Assembly (NCBI GenBank): GCA_009801085.1
Contig: VNWV01000002.1
Span: 3,410,001 to 3,474,000, forward strand
From: Lasiodiplodia sp. COLG20
Lineage: Eukaryota; Ascomycota; Dothideomycetes; Botryosphaeriales; Botryosphaeriaceae
Direction of reading: 5' to 3'
Length of the DNA stretch: 64,000 nt
The notes under the pieces were generated by a model. The model worked only from the letters and a program-made list of their open reading frames with translations, did not search any database and was not told the DNA's origin. Shown here piece by piece: positions 22,807 through 34,500 of the stretch. Every line of letters begins with the position of its first letter. The first letter of the stretch is position 1. The position numbers were made by a program, and so were the translations under genes.

Positions 22807-24613
22807 CTAGGCGCGCTTCGTGAAGGCCAGATGGCAGTCGTCCTACAACGGAAGGCGTTAGCGCAGACTCGTGGCGGTGTGCCTGGGACGGGCACGTACC
22901 TTGGGGAAGATCGTCGCGAAGACCTTGATCTCCTCGCTCAGCGGCGTGACCTTGTGCGTCCAATCCAACTCCATTGAAGCCTTGCCAATCATCGCAATCA
23001 GGTTGTTCACGGCGTACACTTGGCCGAGGCAGTAGTGCGGGCCAGTGCCGAAGACGAGCCAGTTCTTCGTCTGCTTCTCCGCGTCGCCAGTGATCCAACG
23101 GTCGGGCTCGAACGAGTCAGGGTTCGGGTAGGCCTCAGCGTCGTGCAGCGCCAAGTACGTGGTCGGGATAACCATGGAGCCTGCAGCGCGGTCAGCTTGG
23201 CGGAGTGATACATGTCAAGATCGACTTACCCTTGGGGACCGTGTAGTTCTCGGAGATCTTGAACGCCTTCTTCGCCATGTAGGGAACCATGATGACGGGA
23301 GGCCTGTAGCGGAGAATCTCCTTGACAACAGCGCGAGTGTAGGTCATCTGATCCATCAGTTCCATGGTGAAAGGCTTGGTCTTGTCGCCATCGCGCAGGC
23401 GGAGCTGCTCCTCGCGAATCTTGTCCAGGTGGTCGGGCCTGTCAGCCATAATCTGGAAGAGCCAGGTGGCGGCGCTGCTGGTGGCATCCTGCGAGGCGAA
23501 AAGGAAGGTGAAGATGGTCATGGAAATCTCAAGATCAGTGAACATGCGAATGACCTGGGCGGGCTTCTCGACGTCAATGCCCTTCTCCTTCTTCTTGGTG
23601 TAGTCCTCGGACTCGTACATGGCCTTGACCCAGCAGTCGAGAATGCAGTCGGGCTCGCCGCCAGCAGCCATGCGGACCTTGCTCTTGGCAGCGGCCTTGG
23701 CGAACTCGTCGAGAACCATGTCGGCGGCCTTCTTGCCGCGCCAGGTGTTGGTGAAGGGGATGATGATGGGGAAGTTGACGAGCTCGAGAGCCTCGGTGAT
23801 GTAGTAGTAGTCATCGGCAATCTTCTTGACGGACGCGTCGGCGATGTAGTGGCCAACGAAGGTGCGGAGCGAGACGGCGGTGATGAACTCGCGGAAATAG
23901 TGCATGAACGGCACAGGCTTGCCCTCGGCCTCGGCCGTGATTTCCAGGGCCTTAGCGAAGTACTTCTCGTAGATTTCCTCCTGACCGGGCAGGTAGATGG
24001 CCAGGGCCTGGCGGGTAAACAGGCCGTTGAGACCCTTGCGGTAGTCAACGTGAGCCTTGCCATCGAGGAAGACCCAGTTCTCCGGGCGGAGCAGCTTGTA
24101 GGCAATGTCGACGACGCAAGGCTTAACGAAGGTGGGCGAGTTGAAGACTTTGCGCGCCATGTCGCGGGTCGACGCGATGACGACGAACCTGCAGCGTGTT
24201 AGCTCGGAGGGCGACGCGGGCGGGACGCGGGCGGGAGCGGTACTTGTGGAAGACGGAAACGCAGCTGAGCTCGCCGCTCATCCATTTTGCGTGGTACTCC
24301 TCGAACTTGGGGTTCATGGACTGGAGGAAGGGGCCGATGAAGGGCATCTTCCACGCGGGGCCGGCGATAGAGCCCTTGCTCCAGATGTACTTGACTGTCG
24401 CTAGTCGTCAGCGGGCGCGCAAGCAGGCGGCCTGGGGAAGCACGCACTCTGGTCGTAGACGACCAACATGGCGAAAAGCGTGACGATGACGGACCATGCA
24501 TTCACGCCCTCGAGCACGCGGCCGAGGACGCCGGCGACGGGCGTGCCACGAAGCTCCGGAGCGAATTGGGCATCGGCGGAGGGCGAAGCGAAGCTGGCAT
24601 TGACGGCCTCCAT
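22807..24613 (-). CDS. erg5: Sterol C-22 desaturase, cytochrome P450 CYP61 (ERG5)
   Basis: The coding sequence is complement(22807..22842, 22900..23180, 23230..24188, 24244..24394, 24448..24613), 530 aa, the usual length for Erg5. It introduces the C-22 double bond late in ergosterol synthesis, anchored in the ER. An N-terminal membrane helix (about residues 36-53) is followed by [19 protein letters not shown]. The I-helix motif [10 protein letters not shown] is diagnostic of CYP61 in place of the usual AGxDTT. The ExxR helix reads KEILRYRPP, and the heme loop [10 protein letters not shown] places the ligand at Cys476. The last exon is only 12 codons ([11 protein letters not shown]). All four introns are short with clear signals. 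The gene stands alone; a CGG-ATAT-CCG palindrome lies about 220 bp upstream. Identification is near certain. Confidence 0.97.
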
Positions 24614-25577
24614 GGCTGGACGGACAGCGCGCTCAGGACGCTGGCGGTGAGGAGGGGTGTGTCGTGGATAGGGAAGGCGAGGGAGCGGGAGTCAATGAGC
24701 GGCGGACGCGGTCGCGGACGCAGGCACGACAGGATCCAGGCGTGCGCGGAGGACGGGCGGAGCGGTGGGAGAAGTAATAATGCTCGCAGGTTAAATCACC
24801 TTGCAAATGGCGCCACGGCCGGCGCTCGGCATATCGGATATCCGTAGGCTTGGGCGTGGCCCTATCAAACGCCTGTGCCTGGGAGATTGAGATTAGCTCA
24901 GCGCACCGGGCAGATCCATCCAAGCGCCACTGCTCGCGCCCGTCGCCCCAGCATCACGAGAGCATGCCCTGTCCGCCCCGTCGTGCCCCATCGTGCTCTG
25001 CGGCTCTGCAGTGGCCGCGTGGTGCTGCGCTGACCCGTTTCAAGTTGCTGTGTGCGCTGAATTCACGTGCCGGAAGAATGCGCCGTTTCCCCGCACCTCT
25101 GCACCGTTCTTGTACGACGCGGGCTTCCTTCCAGCTTCGAGCGACCCTCCGCCCTGCTGCTGGGCGCCCCGCCGCCACTAGCCTGCGGCCTGATAACGAC
25201 ACCTCTGAGTATCAAAACCTAAAATGCCAGCCCATCCCCGGTCCCGCCGCGGCTCAACAACGTCGTTAGCGGCCCGCCGCCTGGCCTTTGCGTCACTCAC
25301 TACACATGCCCCGTGGCCATATGCCTCTGGTTTTTTAGGCCCCGCCTCCATTCCTTGGGCTAGATGGCTAAGACACGCCCTGCGCCCGATTACCGTGCAA
25401 GGAAGGAGCAGAGCCGTCTTCCCAGCTGCAGATCATGATAAGCTCTCGACGACGTGTGTTTGTTCCACGCCGCCGTAACTTTAGGCTCAGGGCCCGTTGG
25501 CTTCGTCGTACAAATTGACAGGTCGACCGCGCCATGCCACTCTCCGCTTTCTCCGTTTGATCCCACTCTTCCTGAAC
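24614..25577. other. Divergent promoter region between erg5 and the hydrolase gene
   Basis: About 1 kb separates the two divergent starts. It is GC-rich and no gene is seen. It must hold the promoters of both flanking genes. Confidence 0.5.
24835..24844. promoter_or_regulatory. CGG-N4-CCG palindrome upstream of erg5
   Basis: CGGATATCCG is a perfect palindrome with inverted CGG triplets, the half-sites bound by dimeric Zn2Cys6 regulators. It lies 222 bases before the erg5 ATG. The characterised azole regulator AtrR is reported to prefer wider spacing, so the factor is unknown and the match may be chance. Confidence 0.3.
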
Positions 25578-27798
25578 ATGGGAGTGTTGGTCCGCTCTGC
25601 GCTGACCTCAGCGCTTGTTCTTGGTGCTTTTGTCTCGTCTTCGTGCGTTCCGGACCCTCCGAGCAGCTTGCTTTCAGATCCTGCCATTCTTCAACACCCG
25701 GCAGTTACGGCAGCATTCAAAGAAGTCGACCGCAACCTTTCAAGCCTATTCACCGGTAGTACACGCGACGGCTTCAGCTTTGCTATTGTGAGCCACCTCC
25801 AACAGTCCATCAGCCAATCGCCTAGTCTTCCTACTGTTCTGGAAACCACACAGTGCTCGTCTTGACAGTGCGTACCAGGTCCATGCTTCCAACCCCGAAA
25901 AAGCCTTTGCCTTCAATCATGGGGTGCTTAAGATGAATGAGACATCTGCCAACCGCAGCATTCCGGGAACACAAGTCGACAGTGACTCGATCTTCCGGGT
26001 TGCCTCGATATCAAAAAACATAGCTGCATTGTCAGCATTGATTGTTGAGAATGAAAGCAAGGCTAACGCCGCTCTCCCTGCCTTAAGTCCCCAGTCTCCG
26101 GTACGGCAGGCGCTTCCAGAGTTTGGATTACCAGAGAAAGACTGGCAGAACGGCGGCAGTGAAATCACTTTGTCAATGCTCGCAACGCACAGCTCAGGCC
26201 TGCCTCGTGAAGGCTACCTCACAGACTTCAACATGGTTATCGGGCTTGCCAAGGCCGATGCGGAGACTATTGGTCCTGATTGGGCGGAAATAACCCCCAG
26301 CCAAGTCATCGAGTCCATTAAGCAACGCAATTTGATGTTTGCTCCAGGACAGCGAGCCGCATGTAAGCTACCTTTGCCACGAAAAGTTTGTTCCTAGTAC
26401 ATAAGTTAACATTTGTACAGATTCAAATGCCGGCATGTGTATACTCGGTTGTAAGTATGACACAAAAGACCAGTTGTTCGTGTGCTAGCTGACTTTCGCT
26501 GGGCAGATGCCGTGGCCAACTATCACAACCTGCTTGCGGACACAAACTACACTTGGTCAGAGTACGCCACAAAAAGTATTCTCGAAAGCCTTAACATGAC
26601 ACATTCGTTTTTTGGTGCCATTCCGGAAGATTTGCTTCCAAATGTTGGGGTCCCTGGTGGTCCCAACTGGGTGGACTTAGTGATCGGCCCCGGCTACGAC
26701 CCAGCTGGCGGCATGTGGGTAAGTCTGACTTGACTAGATTGTAGGTCCCTGCACTAACCAGCACCCCTCGATACCCAGAGCTCTGCAAACGACCTCAGCA
26801 AATATTTATACAACGTCTGGCTCGCCCCCACCCCGCAACTCATCACCCCGACCCAGCGCCGCGTCTCCCTACAACCGCGCCTCACGCTGCCAGACGGCAA
26901 GCAGCAAGTCGGCTTCGGATGGGAGATCTCCGTGACCACGGGCCCCTCTGGCCCGCCGTCGAACCAAACCAAGACGTACACCGTCTACGGCAAGTCGGGC
27001 GACGCGGGCGGCTTCCACAGCTGGCTCGACGTCGTGCCCGCCCTCGGCTACGGCATCGTCGTGCTGGCGCAGGAGAGCCAGCCCGCAGATGCGAACTATG
27101 TGCGCGTGAGCCCGACGCTCGTACGCGACCGCGTGCACGCCATTCTGCTCCCGGCCTTTGCCGAGGCGGCGGCGAGCATCCTGGCGCAGCGGTACGCGGG
27201 CCGCTACGGCCACGCGCGTGATGGTGGTGCCATCGCGGAAGAGGTCGGCGGCGATAGCACCGCTGGCAGCAACAGCAGCAGCAACGTAACCACGAACGCG
27301 AGCGAGGAGTCGTTCGCACGGCTGGAGGTCGAGGGCGGCGCGCTGTTCGTGCGCGAGCTGCAGGTCAACGGGACCAGCGCGTGGGAGGGCTTGGACCGCC
27401 TGGGATGGACGCCGGAGAGCCAGTCTCGCTTCTTCTCGACGCCGGCCGGCGTGGGCTTGAATCCGGCCGAGGGGGCGGGCGAGGCGGCGGAGTTTGGCGC
27501 GGGCGCGCAGGTCTGGCGGATCATCCCGGAGTTGGATACGTGTGATTGGTTTGACTTTGATGGGTGAGTTTGTTGCAGATGGTCTTCTTTGACATGTTCT
27601 TTTTTTTTTTTTTTTTTTTTGTCGGGAAGGCAGAAGCAACGAACCGAACCCCTTCGAAAGAGTACCGCTGACATGCTGTCGTAAACCAGATATACCGATC
27701 AGAATGGATGGCCACTGAGCAAGATCGTGCTTGTCGAGACGGAACAAGGTGTTGAGTTGCATTATCCGCCGTATGATATTGTGCTCACAAGGGAGTGA
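25578..27798 (+). CDS. Secreted beta-lactamase-family (serine hydrolase) protein
   Basis: Six exons, 25578..25787, 25879..26362, 26421..26450, 26507..26718, 26779..27563 and 27690..27798, give 609 aa. The start MGVLVRSALTSALVLGAFVSSSC is a typical signal peptide. The family's nucleophile motif SxxK appears as SISK (S113, K116), and the YxN motif as YSN at Y232, split between exons 2 and 3. A Gly-rich KSGDAGGF stretch fits the third active-site edge. Family members (class C-like, including LACTB-type proteins) hydrolyse amides or esters; in fungi some detoxify lactams or act in secondary metabolism. A C-terminal beta-rich domain of about 200 residues follows, with several N-glycosylation sites (NSSSN, NVT, NAS, NGT). 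Exon 3 is a 30-nt microexon. Intron 1 (91 nt) is the least certain junction. The last intron carries 21 T in a row. Confidence 0.87.
27600..27620 (+). repeat. T21 homopolymer inside an intron
   Basis: Twenty-one consecutive T in the last intron of the beta-lactamase-family gene. Its length is prone to sequencing error. Confidence 0.85.
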
Positions 27799-28340
27799 GT
27801 TCTCGGTGTGGCTCTTCGATGGACATCACGGAAGACACCAAATCTTCTATCAAGACCTCGGGCTTGCGCACCATGGTATTTTCGGTTTGTCGCGGAAGTG
27901 TATGCACAAGTACATTATCGTGAACGTTGGGTCCTTATGTTTGAAGCACCGCTCGAGCACTGGAGCCATCGTTTCAATCGATCCGTTGTTCGAGTCTTGC
28001 CTCCGGCACCAGTAGGATGGAACAACCCCCAGCGTCTCAATGCTAAAATGTGATTTGTGGGAGGAGTGCCCAGGTCTTGTGCCTGGCTGCCGAGACGCTC
28101 ACAAGGTATCGTAAACTAGTGTTGCAATTCATGATAAAAGATCAATGGAACTGGATGCACTGAATGAGTGGTATAAAGACTGAGAGAGTGGCTAACAATA
28201 GACCCTGCTTAGCTGACTAAGTTAACTATAAAGTTGCTATAGTATACAGTGCAACACGTCCTATAGAAAGCAGTCAAACGTCCGGCTTTCTATATATTAA
28301 GGTTAAGGCAGTCACCCAGTTGGTACAGTCGTAACAAATA
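27799..28340. other. AT-rich convergent spacer
   Basis: The spacer between two convergent genes. It is AT-rich and TA-dinucleotide-rich in its right half, and contains a perfect hairpin. No gene is seen. Confidence 0.55.
28262..28294. terminator. Perfect 10-bp hairpin in the convergent spacer
   Basis: TATAGAAAGC and its exact complement GCTTTCTATA are separated by 13 bases, 47 bp beyond the stop of the NLR-like gene. It could lie in the 3' UTR of either converging transcript or be a transposon trace. A termination role is only a guess. Confidence 0.3.
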
Positions 28341-30797
28341 CTAGTAACTCTCCACTTCCTCCATATCACCGATTTCAGCTAATCTTTGCTCCGCTGTAAG
28401 CCAACCGAGTGCCTTGAACCCGTTACGTCCCGGATACGACCGTCGCATATCGAGAACCTGTGCATCGTTGGACCTGAACTGGGCACTGACCGCTATTGTA
28501 GCCGCAGGTGTCGCCATGAGTAGTTTGACCACCGGATGGTGCTTCTTCTTCACCAGCCGGGCGAGCTTCCTGGCGAGACACTTCATCTCCTCTCTGCGAT
28601 TACTGTCTTCGAAAAACCCAACACCATCAATAATGATGAACAGCATGGCCTCAGACGGCAGCTGAGCGACGATTCTGACGAACAGATTCAGTATAGTAAC
28701 CCCATTCTCCGCATCCAGGTCACGGATGGCGTTCTGTAGCGGTGCCGGATCTATCGGCATGTGCGCCGCCATTTTGTCGATGAGCTGAAGAAGCAGACTC
28801 AGTGCCAAGCCTGGAGGATGGGCGTAATCGTCTTTCCTCTCGTTGGTGTGCTCGCCACAGAAGAAGGCCAACGGGATGGTGTTCGACTCCCGGGTCGAAG
28901 CCTTGATGAAGAGAGACTCGACCAGTTTCGCGCACACGAAGCTGGTGGCCGATTTGGGGGTTGCCTTCGAGTTTCCGTGGATCAGGAGAGCGGAGGACTC
29001 ATGGAGTGAGAGCCAAGCCACGAATGCCGGGTCCTGCATTAACGCGACCGCCCGGTCTTGATCCGCAATTCTCAGGGTGTGTTGGAGACCCAGAAGCCTT
29101 TCGCAGTCCTCGCCGACAAGGTATGGGTCATACGCGTACTCCGTGATAAGGTCCTCAGGAAGGAGTAGTGGTGTGTCATGCTGCTGTCCCTCCAGTGCGG
29201 CCTTCACGGGTCTTTGCGGGACTGTAGGTTGAGTCAGACAACTGTTCAGCGTTAAAGTCTACATAAAGCGCACTTACAAATTGACTGTTCTTGACGTTTG
29301 ACATACAAGTCTTGGTATAGAAGCTCACAAAGGCTGAGTACGGTATGCAATTGTTCATTCTGAGATGCGAACTGCATGTTGGTCCTCTGGGTATGGGCAT
29401 TAAACTCAGCGTGAAGGTAGTTAATGCGATTGTTCCCTGTCAGGGGTTAGAGTACCAAGCCACAGTGTTCAAGAGTTGCATACCATCTCTGTGCATTTCC
29501 TTCATCAGTGAGCTAATTTGGTCGTGGTTCTGAAGCGAGAGAGTTTGCATTGAAATGTTTGCATAACTCTTGAAGTCTTCTGCTCTTTTTCTGACAACTT
29601 CGATTTGTTTGACTACGCGATTCTCGTAAGCAGTATCCGGTGATCCGAGGGAACGAAGGGTCTTCTCTGTGCAGTATTTTAGCTTCGGTAATTCACAATC
29701 TAAGCGGAATTCTGGAATATACGCACTGGTCGGGTGCTCTCGAAACCATATGATAATGGCCTCCACGGCGTTAAGAACAGCGGCTGATAATGCTGCATTT
29801 CTCTCGTGGAGGACCTTGCTGCACATTCTCCCGTCGAGGGCTTCAGCGATAAACCCTTGATCGTTGAGAATGGTAGGAATATCTTCAAGAGCCTCAGTAA
29901 TGATGACTCGAACTTTCCCCAATCTGCTTGCGGCCTATTCCATTGCTACAGTTAGTGTTGTTGTATCAAGGATGCAAGGAGGATAGATGACAGCGACAGC
30001 GAGATTTTGATTGAACCCAGCTTCCAACTACCCGGCGCGGCCAGGAAGATTCACTTACCGTGCAGATAAGTTTCAGTCCTCCCGTGAGAACTGATAGGTA
30101 TGAGTCGGCCTGCGGTATAAGTTCAACGAAGCATTTCGCATTCCCGGACTTCTCGCTGAACTTCCGGAAACCGTCGCGGATACGACCCCAAAAGTCCTTG
30201 CTTGTGGCATCCGCATAAGCCTGACCAGCTTCAACGACAACATCCGAGGCTTGTTTGAGCGCATCATGCACCTGGTCTAGCCTGTGCGTCTTGGTCATGT
30301 CAATCGAGATTGCTGACTTGCCGTCGCCTAGCCGGAACTTCGTGATGGTGTCTTCCAATCGTTTTTGAGCGGCAACGCACACAGAGTACAGCTCTGTCAT
30401 ATCATCCTGCGTTCTTATATCTATCAGCAAATGATGACCTTTTCAGATGATTTAGTCAAGGAGTCCAGGTGCTCTTACAAAGGCGCTGCTGAATTGCGCA
30501 CATTCGAGACGCCCCTATGGATTCTTTAGTGCTACGGCATGCATGATCGCTCTAGACTTTACCCTACCCTCTGAGTTGACTTGTTTGTATAGCAACACCA
30601 ACCTCATCCGGGCCCGTTGTGAACATAGCGGCCACATCTTTGGTGGTGTTGAAAGCGGGATTGATCGACCCGTCCAAACGAGTCCGTACAAATTCAAGAA
30701 CTACGTCCCATTTTGAGTTTCGACGAACAGGTTTCAGAGGCCACTGAAGCGCCTCTGAACTCTCTTGCGGCTGTCTTGCTAAGACTGTGTCGTCCAT
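28341..30797 (-). CDS. STAND/NLR-like fungal protein with degenerate P-loop
   Basis: The coding sequence is complement(28341..29221, 29278..29436, 29484..29934, 30059..30420, 30479..30531, 30568..30797), 711 aa. Frame is kept throughout. The N-terminal half (residues about 1-360) is helical and resembles the N-terminal region of fungal NLR-like proteins: WGRIRDGFRKFSEKSG, then ADSYLSVLTGGLKLICTAASRLGKVR. The C-terminal half looks like a NACHT/STAND NTPase fold. At the P-loop position ALLIHGNSKATPKSATSF lacks GKT/S, while a Walker-B-like LFIIIDGVGFFED is intact. So it may bind nucleotide weakly or not at all; from memory, sister proteins often share this loop. No repeat domain follows. The first intron would be only 36 nt (30532..30567) and may be a modelling or sequence error. 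An immune or incompatibility role is inference. Confidence 0.75.
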
Positions 30798-31589
30798 TGT
30801 GCATGCGTCAAGCTGTATTCGCTGTAAAAATGTGTGTGCAAAGTGAACTGCTTATGACAAGGCGGGGTAAGGGTTTATTAGCCCCCACAAGAAATTTATG
30901 TATGCGCAGAGTCAATTGCGTTTGAGATAAGGAGGGATATCAGCGCCCCCACGAATATGGATAGCCTGGTTAGGATCTCCGACGCTCTGAAACTTGAAGA
31001 ATCTTGTGGGCCTGGAATATCAGCTGCAGGTCGGATTATCTGCGTCTCTGCAGTCAAGAGAAGGGGGAGAAGATGGGTTGCGGCAAGCTCCCGAGGCTGA
31101 AGGGTTACATGGTTGGAATCAGCCGATGAACTGCGGGACTTCGCCTTATTGAGAAGGGGGCTGATGACGCGTCGTACCAGTTTCAGGCAACAGTGGACGT
31201 GATTGGCAAGTATCTGTGCTTGTGTGCATCACCAGCAAGGCTGAAATTTTGGCCCCATATTGTCCATCCTGGAATAGGCAGTTCAAATGTTCATTGCAAG
31301 CCATGTGTTAAGCCACATTTCCAGATAAGTGGCCTTGCAGCTCGTCTTGGATGTGGATTGGGCCATCTTCAATCTTTGGAACTCCACGGCGGCAAACCAA
31401 TTCCTATCACAAATTGAGGGGTATTGTGTTTCGTGGCTTCCGTTTTGTGTGGTCCAGTGTGGAACAATGCAACCTCACGTGGCTTATAACCCAGTTCTTG
31501 CGGGATAAGATTATATTCTCGACTTATAACTATGACGCTAAGAACCTGTGAAGTTCAAACCAGCAATCCAACTTATTCTATCAAGCACA
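30798..31589. other. Divergent promoter region
   Basis: The region between the NLR-like gene and the AAA ATPase gene, transcribed away from each other. No gene or clear motif was seen. Confidence 0.5.
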
Positions 31590-34500
31590 ATGGATGATGA
31601 ACGCGGGCCGGTGCTTACCGCCCCCACCGTCGATTCGGCCCCGACCGTGACGCCCAGCCTCAACAAGGACCTTACTCAAGTCGCTGTGACCGAAACGACA
31701 GTTTCCGAACAGCCAGATCAGAGCTTGCTCAACCTGGATGCGCAAAAAAATACCGGAGGTGAAATGGCATCAGACAGCAACAATGCCGAGATTGCGAAAG
31801 AGAAGCCACAGCAGACAACTTCAACCACTGGTGCTAAAACGTCAGCTACCAAAGATGAATCGCCCAACACCAACAACGAGCTTCCTCTGAAGAGTGTGCT
31901 CACGAAAATAAATGATCTTGAGAAAGAGCTCGCGGAAGTTAAGGCCCGGCTGAAAAAATCAGAAGCGAGTGACTCGTACGTGCTTCACTTTCTGAAAGGA
32001 TTGAGTAGATACCTGACCGTCCATTAGCACTATCGATTCGGATAAAGAAAATGAGGAGCTGAGTGTAGAGATCAAACGACTACCCTTTGATCAATGGCAA
32101 CCTGGCCCCGCCTTCTTCAAACGGGCAGACATCAGCAAAACCAACGTTTTAGTTGTGTATTCGAAGAAGTTGTCGAACTCCAACGCTTCAAGACCAGATG
32201 ATTCCACAACACAAGGGGAGAATGATACGAGAGAGAAAGTCGAAAGAGTCCAGATCAACTCACAAGTTCTCGTAGAAGAGCTTGGATCCATCACTGGCCT
32301 CTCACTTTCCAAGACGCCATGCGTAATGGTCCCGCCATTCAAGGTTCTCGTCTCCGAGAGAGATAAAATCAAGACACAACTTGATGTTAGGCAGAAAGAG
32401 CTCAGCAAGATTGAAGAGCAAGTAAAAACACCGCCAAAAGTGGGGCCTAAGACGTCGGACGAGGATGAGAAAGAGACAAAGCAAAAGACGGCGCGAAGAC
32501 TAGTCGATCACCTGGGCTGCCTCCTAAGCTTCATTGATGGAGATCTGAAGAGCATACTAGGACTGGCGCAGAAAATTGCTGATGGCACGCTGGAGAAGAT
32601 ATCTTTCGACAATCTGTGGTATCTTTTCAGCCCTGGCGATATCATCTTTTCATCAATCAGACCCGGCAAGGGCAACGATGATTTCTCCTACCCCCGCGCC
32701 TTTTGTGTCCACAAGGTTACGGGTGGGCGGAAGGTTCTGAGCGGCCGAGCGACCAAGGCCAGCACTCAGGTACACGACAAGTCCTCCACGGCCGAAAGTG
32801 ATGTGCGGAAAGCAGAAGAAATGTCAATGGGGGCAATGGGCGTGACAGTCAGCCCGTTCAAGCTTGACGTACATTACGTGGATTTCGATGGTACCTACAT
32901 CGGAGCTCAAACGATCGACAAGTCCGTCATCAAATACTATGAGGGGGAGAAGATGATCACGGATCTTGATTTTTATCCCGCACGGTTCGATCCGAGACAA
33001 AAGGACAAGTTTCGAGAAATCGAAAAAAGAGGCGAAAAATTCATCTCACTCGTCGAGCGGCCAGCACACATGCTCCATGATGGCATGACGGTCGGCGAAG
33101 ATGCGGAACACATCCACGGTGAAGTACAGATCGACTTCCGAACGGGATACAGCATGAGCGATGAAGTGGACCCCAAGGATCTCGACATTGGAAATCTCAA
33201 ATGGAGTTCAGGGGAAGATAGTGAAGTCTGGGAAGCGGGAGAAGAGAAATGTTCGAGCGAATTCTGCATGTTATGTACTAACAACTTCGACGACAACAAG
33301 TACGACCACAAGCGCTATGACGAGTATCACGCGGAGCATGCATTAAAGCCTGTCCACATCGATGATTTCGAAGACGAGCTAGGGAGAAGGGGGAATAGAA
33401 ATTTGTTCGGCAGATTGACTCCGAGAGAGGTGCTGGGATATTTTTTCCGAACGCGTGAATGGCGTATGTCATGCTTGTTTTCGTCATCCGTTGTGGCCAT
33501 GCTGAAGCTAACACATCATGGTTAGATCTTTTCAATATGGACAACCTTAGAAAGGTGGATACCGGCAATCTGAAAAAGGTAAGCCCTTTCGATGAACTCG
33601 TCATAAAAGAGGACCACAAAAGACTTGTGCTCGCACTTGTGGAGAGCCACCAGTCGGGGTCGATCAAAATGAAGAAGAAGAAAAACAATTCTCTCGAGGC
33701 TCCTGACGTGGCTTCATCGATGGACCTCGTGAAGGGAAAGGGCAAAGGCCTTGTCATTCTTTTGCATGGTGTTCCAGGCGTCGGTAAAACATCGACAGCG
33801 GAGACAGTTGCGGAATACACCGGCCGCCCTCTCTATCCAATCACTTGCGGAGACATTGGACAGGTCGCCAGCGATGTTGAGAAGAATCTCGAGCGACATT
33901 TCAAGCTGGCTCACAAGTGGGGCTGTGTACTTCTACTTGATGAAGCGGACGTCTTTCTCGCCGAAAGAGACCGGGTTGGAGACGTTGCTCGAAACGCCCT
34001 TGTTTCCGGTAAGACGCATTTCAATGCAGGACCCCCCGTGTGCATGTTTAGTACACTGCCTTATTTGCTACTAGCAAACTGACTCCTTGCTCAAAGTGTT
34101 TCTCAGAACCCTGGAATACTATTCAGGCATCTTGTTCTTGACAACGAATCGCGTTGGTACTCTCGATGAGGCATTCCGGTCCCGCATTCACGTGCAGCTC
34201 TACTACCCGCATCTCACGAAGGAGTCAACAAGAAAGATATGGGAGAACTCGCTTCGGAAAATCCAGAGAGAGAACGAGGAGAACAGAGCGCAGCAAAATG
34301 AGGACTATGTGGAGATTACATTTACGGAGGATGTTCTTCTCAGATTTGCCGAAAATCATTTCGAGGAATCCCAGACGAACCCCGACAAGAAGATATGGAA
34401 CGGTCGACAAATCAGGAACGCCTTCCAGACCGCTATCGCATTGGCTCTATACGAGCGGAAGGAGCGAATCCGGAAGGCTGCCAACGATCAAGGCAAACCC

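Noticed and set aside
23159..24202. 347-codon open frame on the plus strand
   Set aside because: It is the exact antisense of erg5 exon 3 and its flanks, produced by high third-position GC, and has no motif.
26869..27762. 297-codon open frame on the minus strand
   Set aside because: Antisense to the last large exon of the beta-lactamase-family gene. It is Arg/Ala-rich and runs through that gene's poly-T intron.
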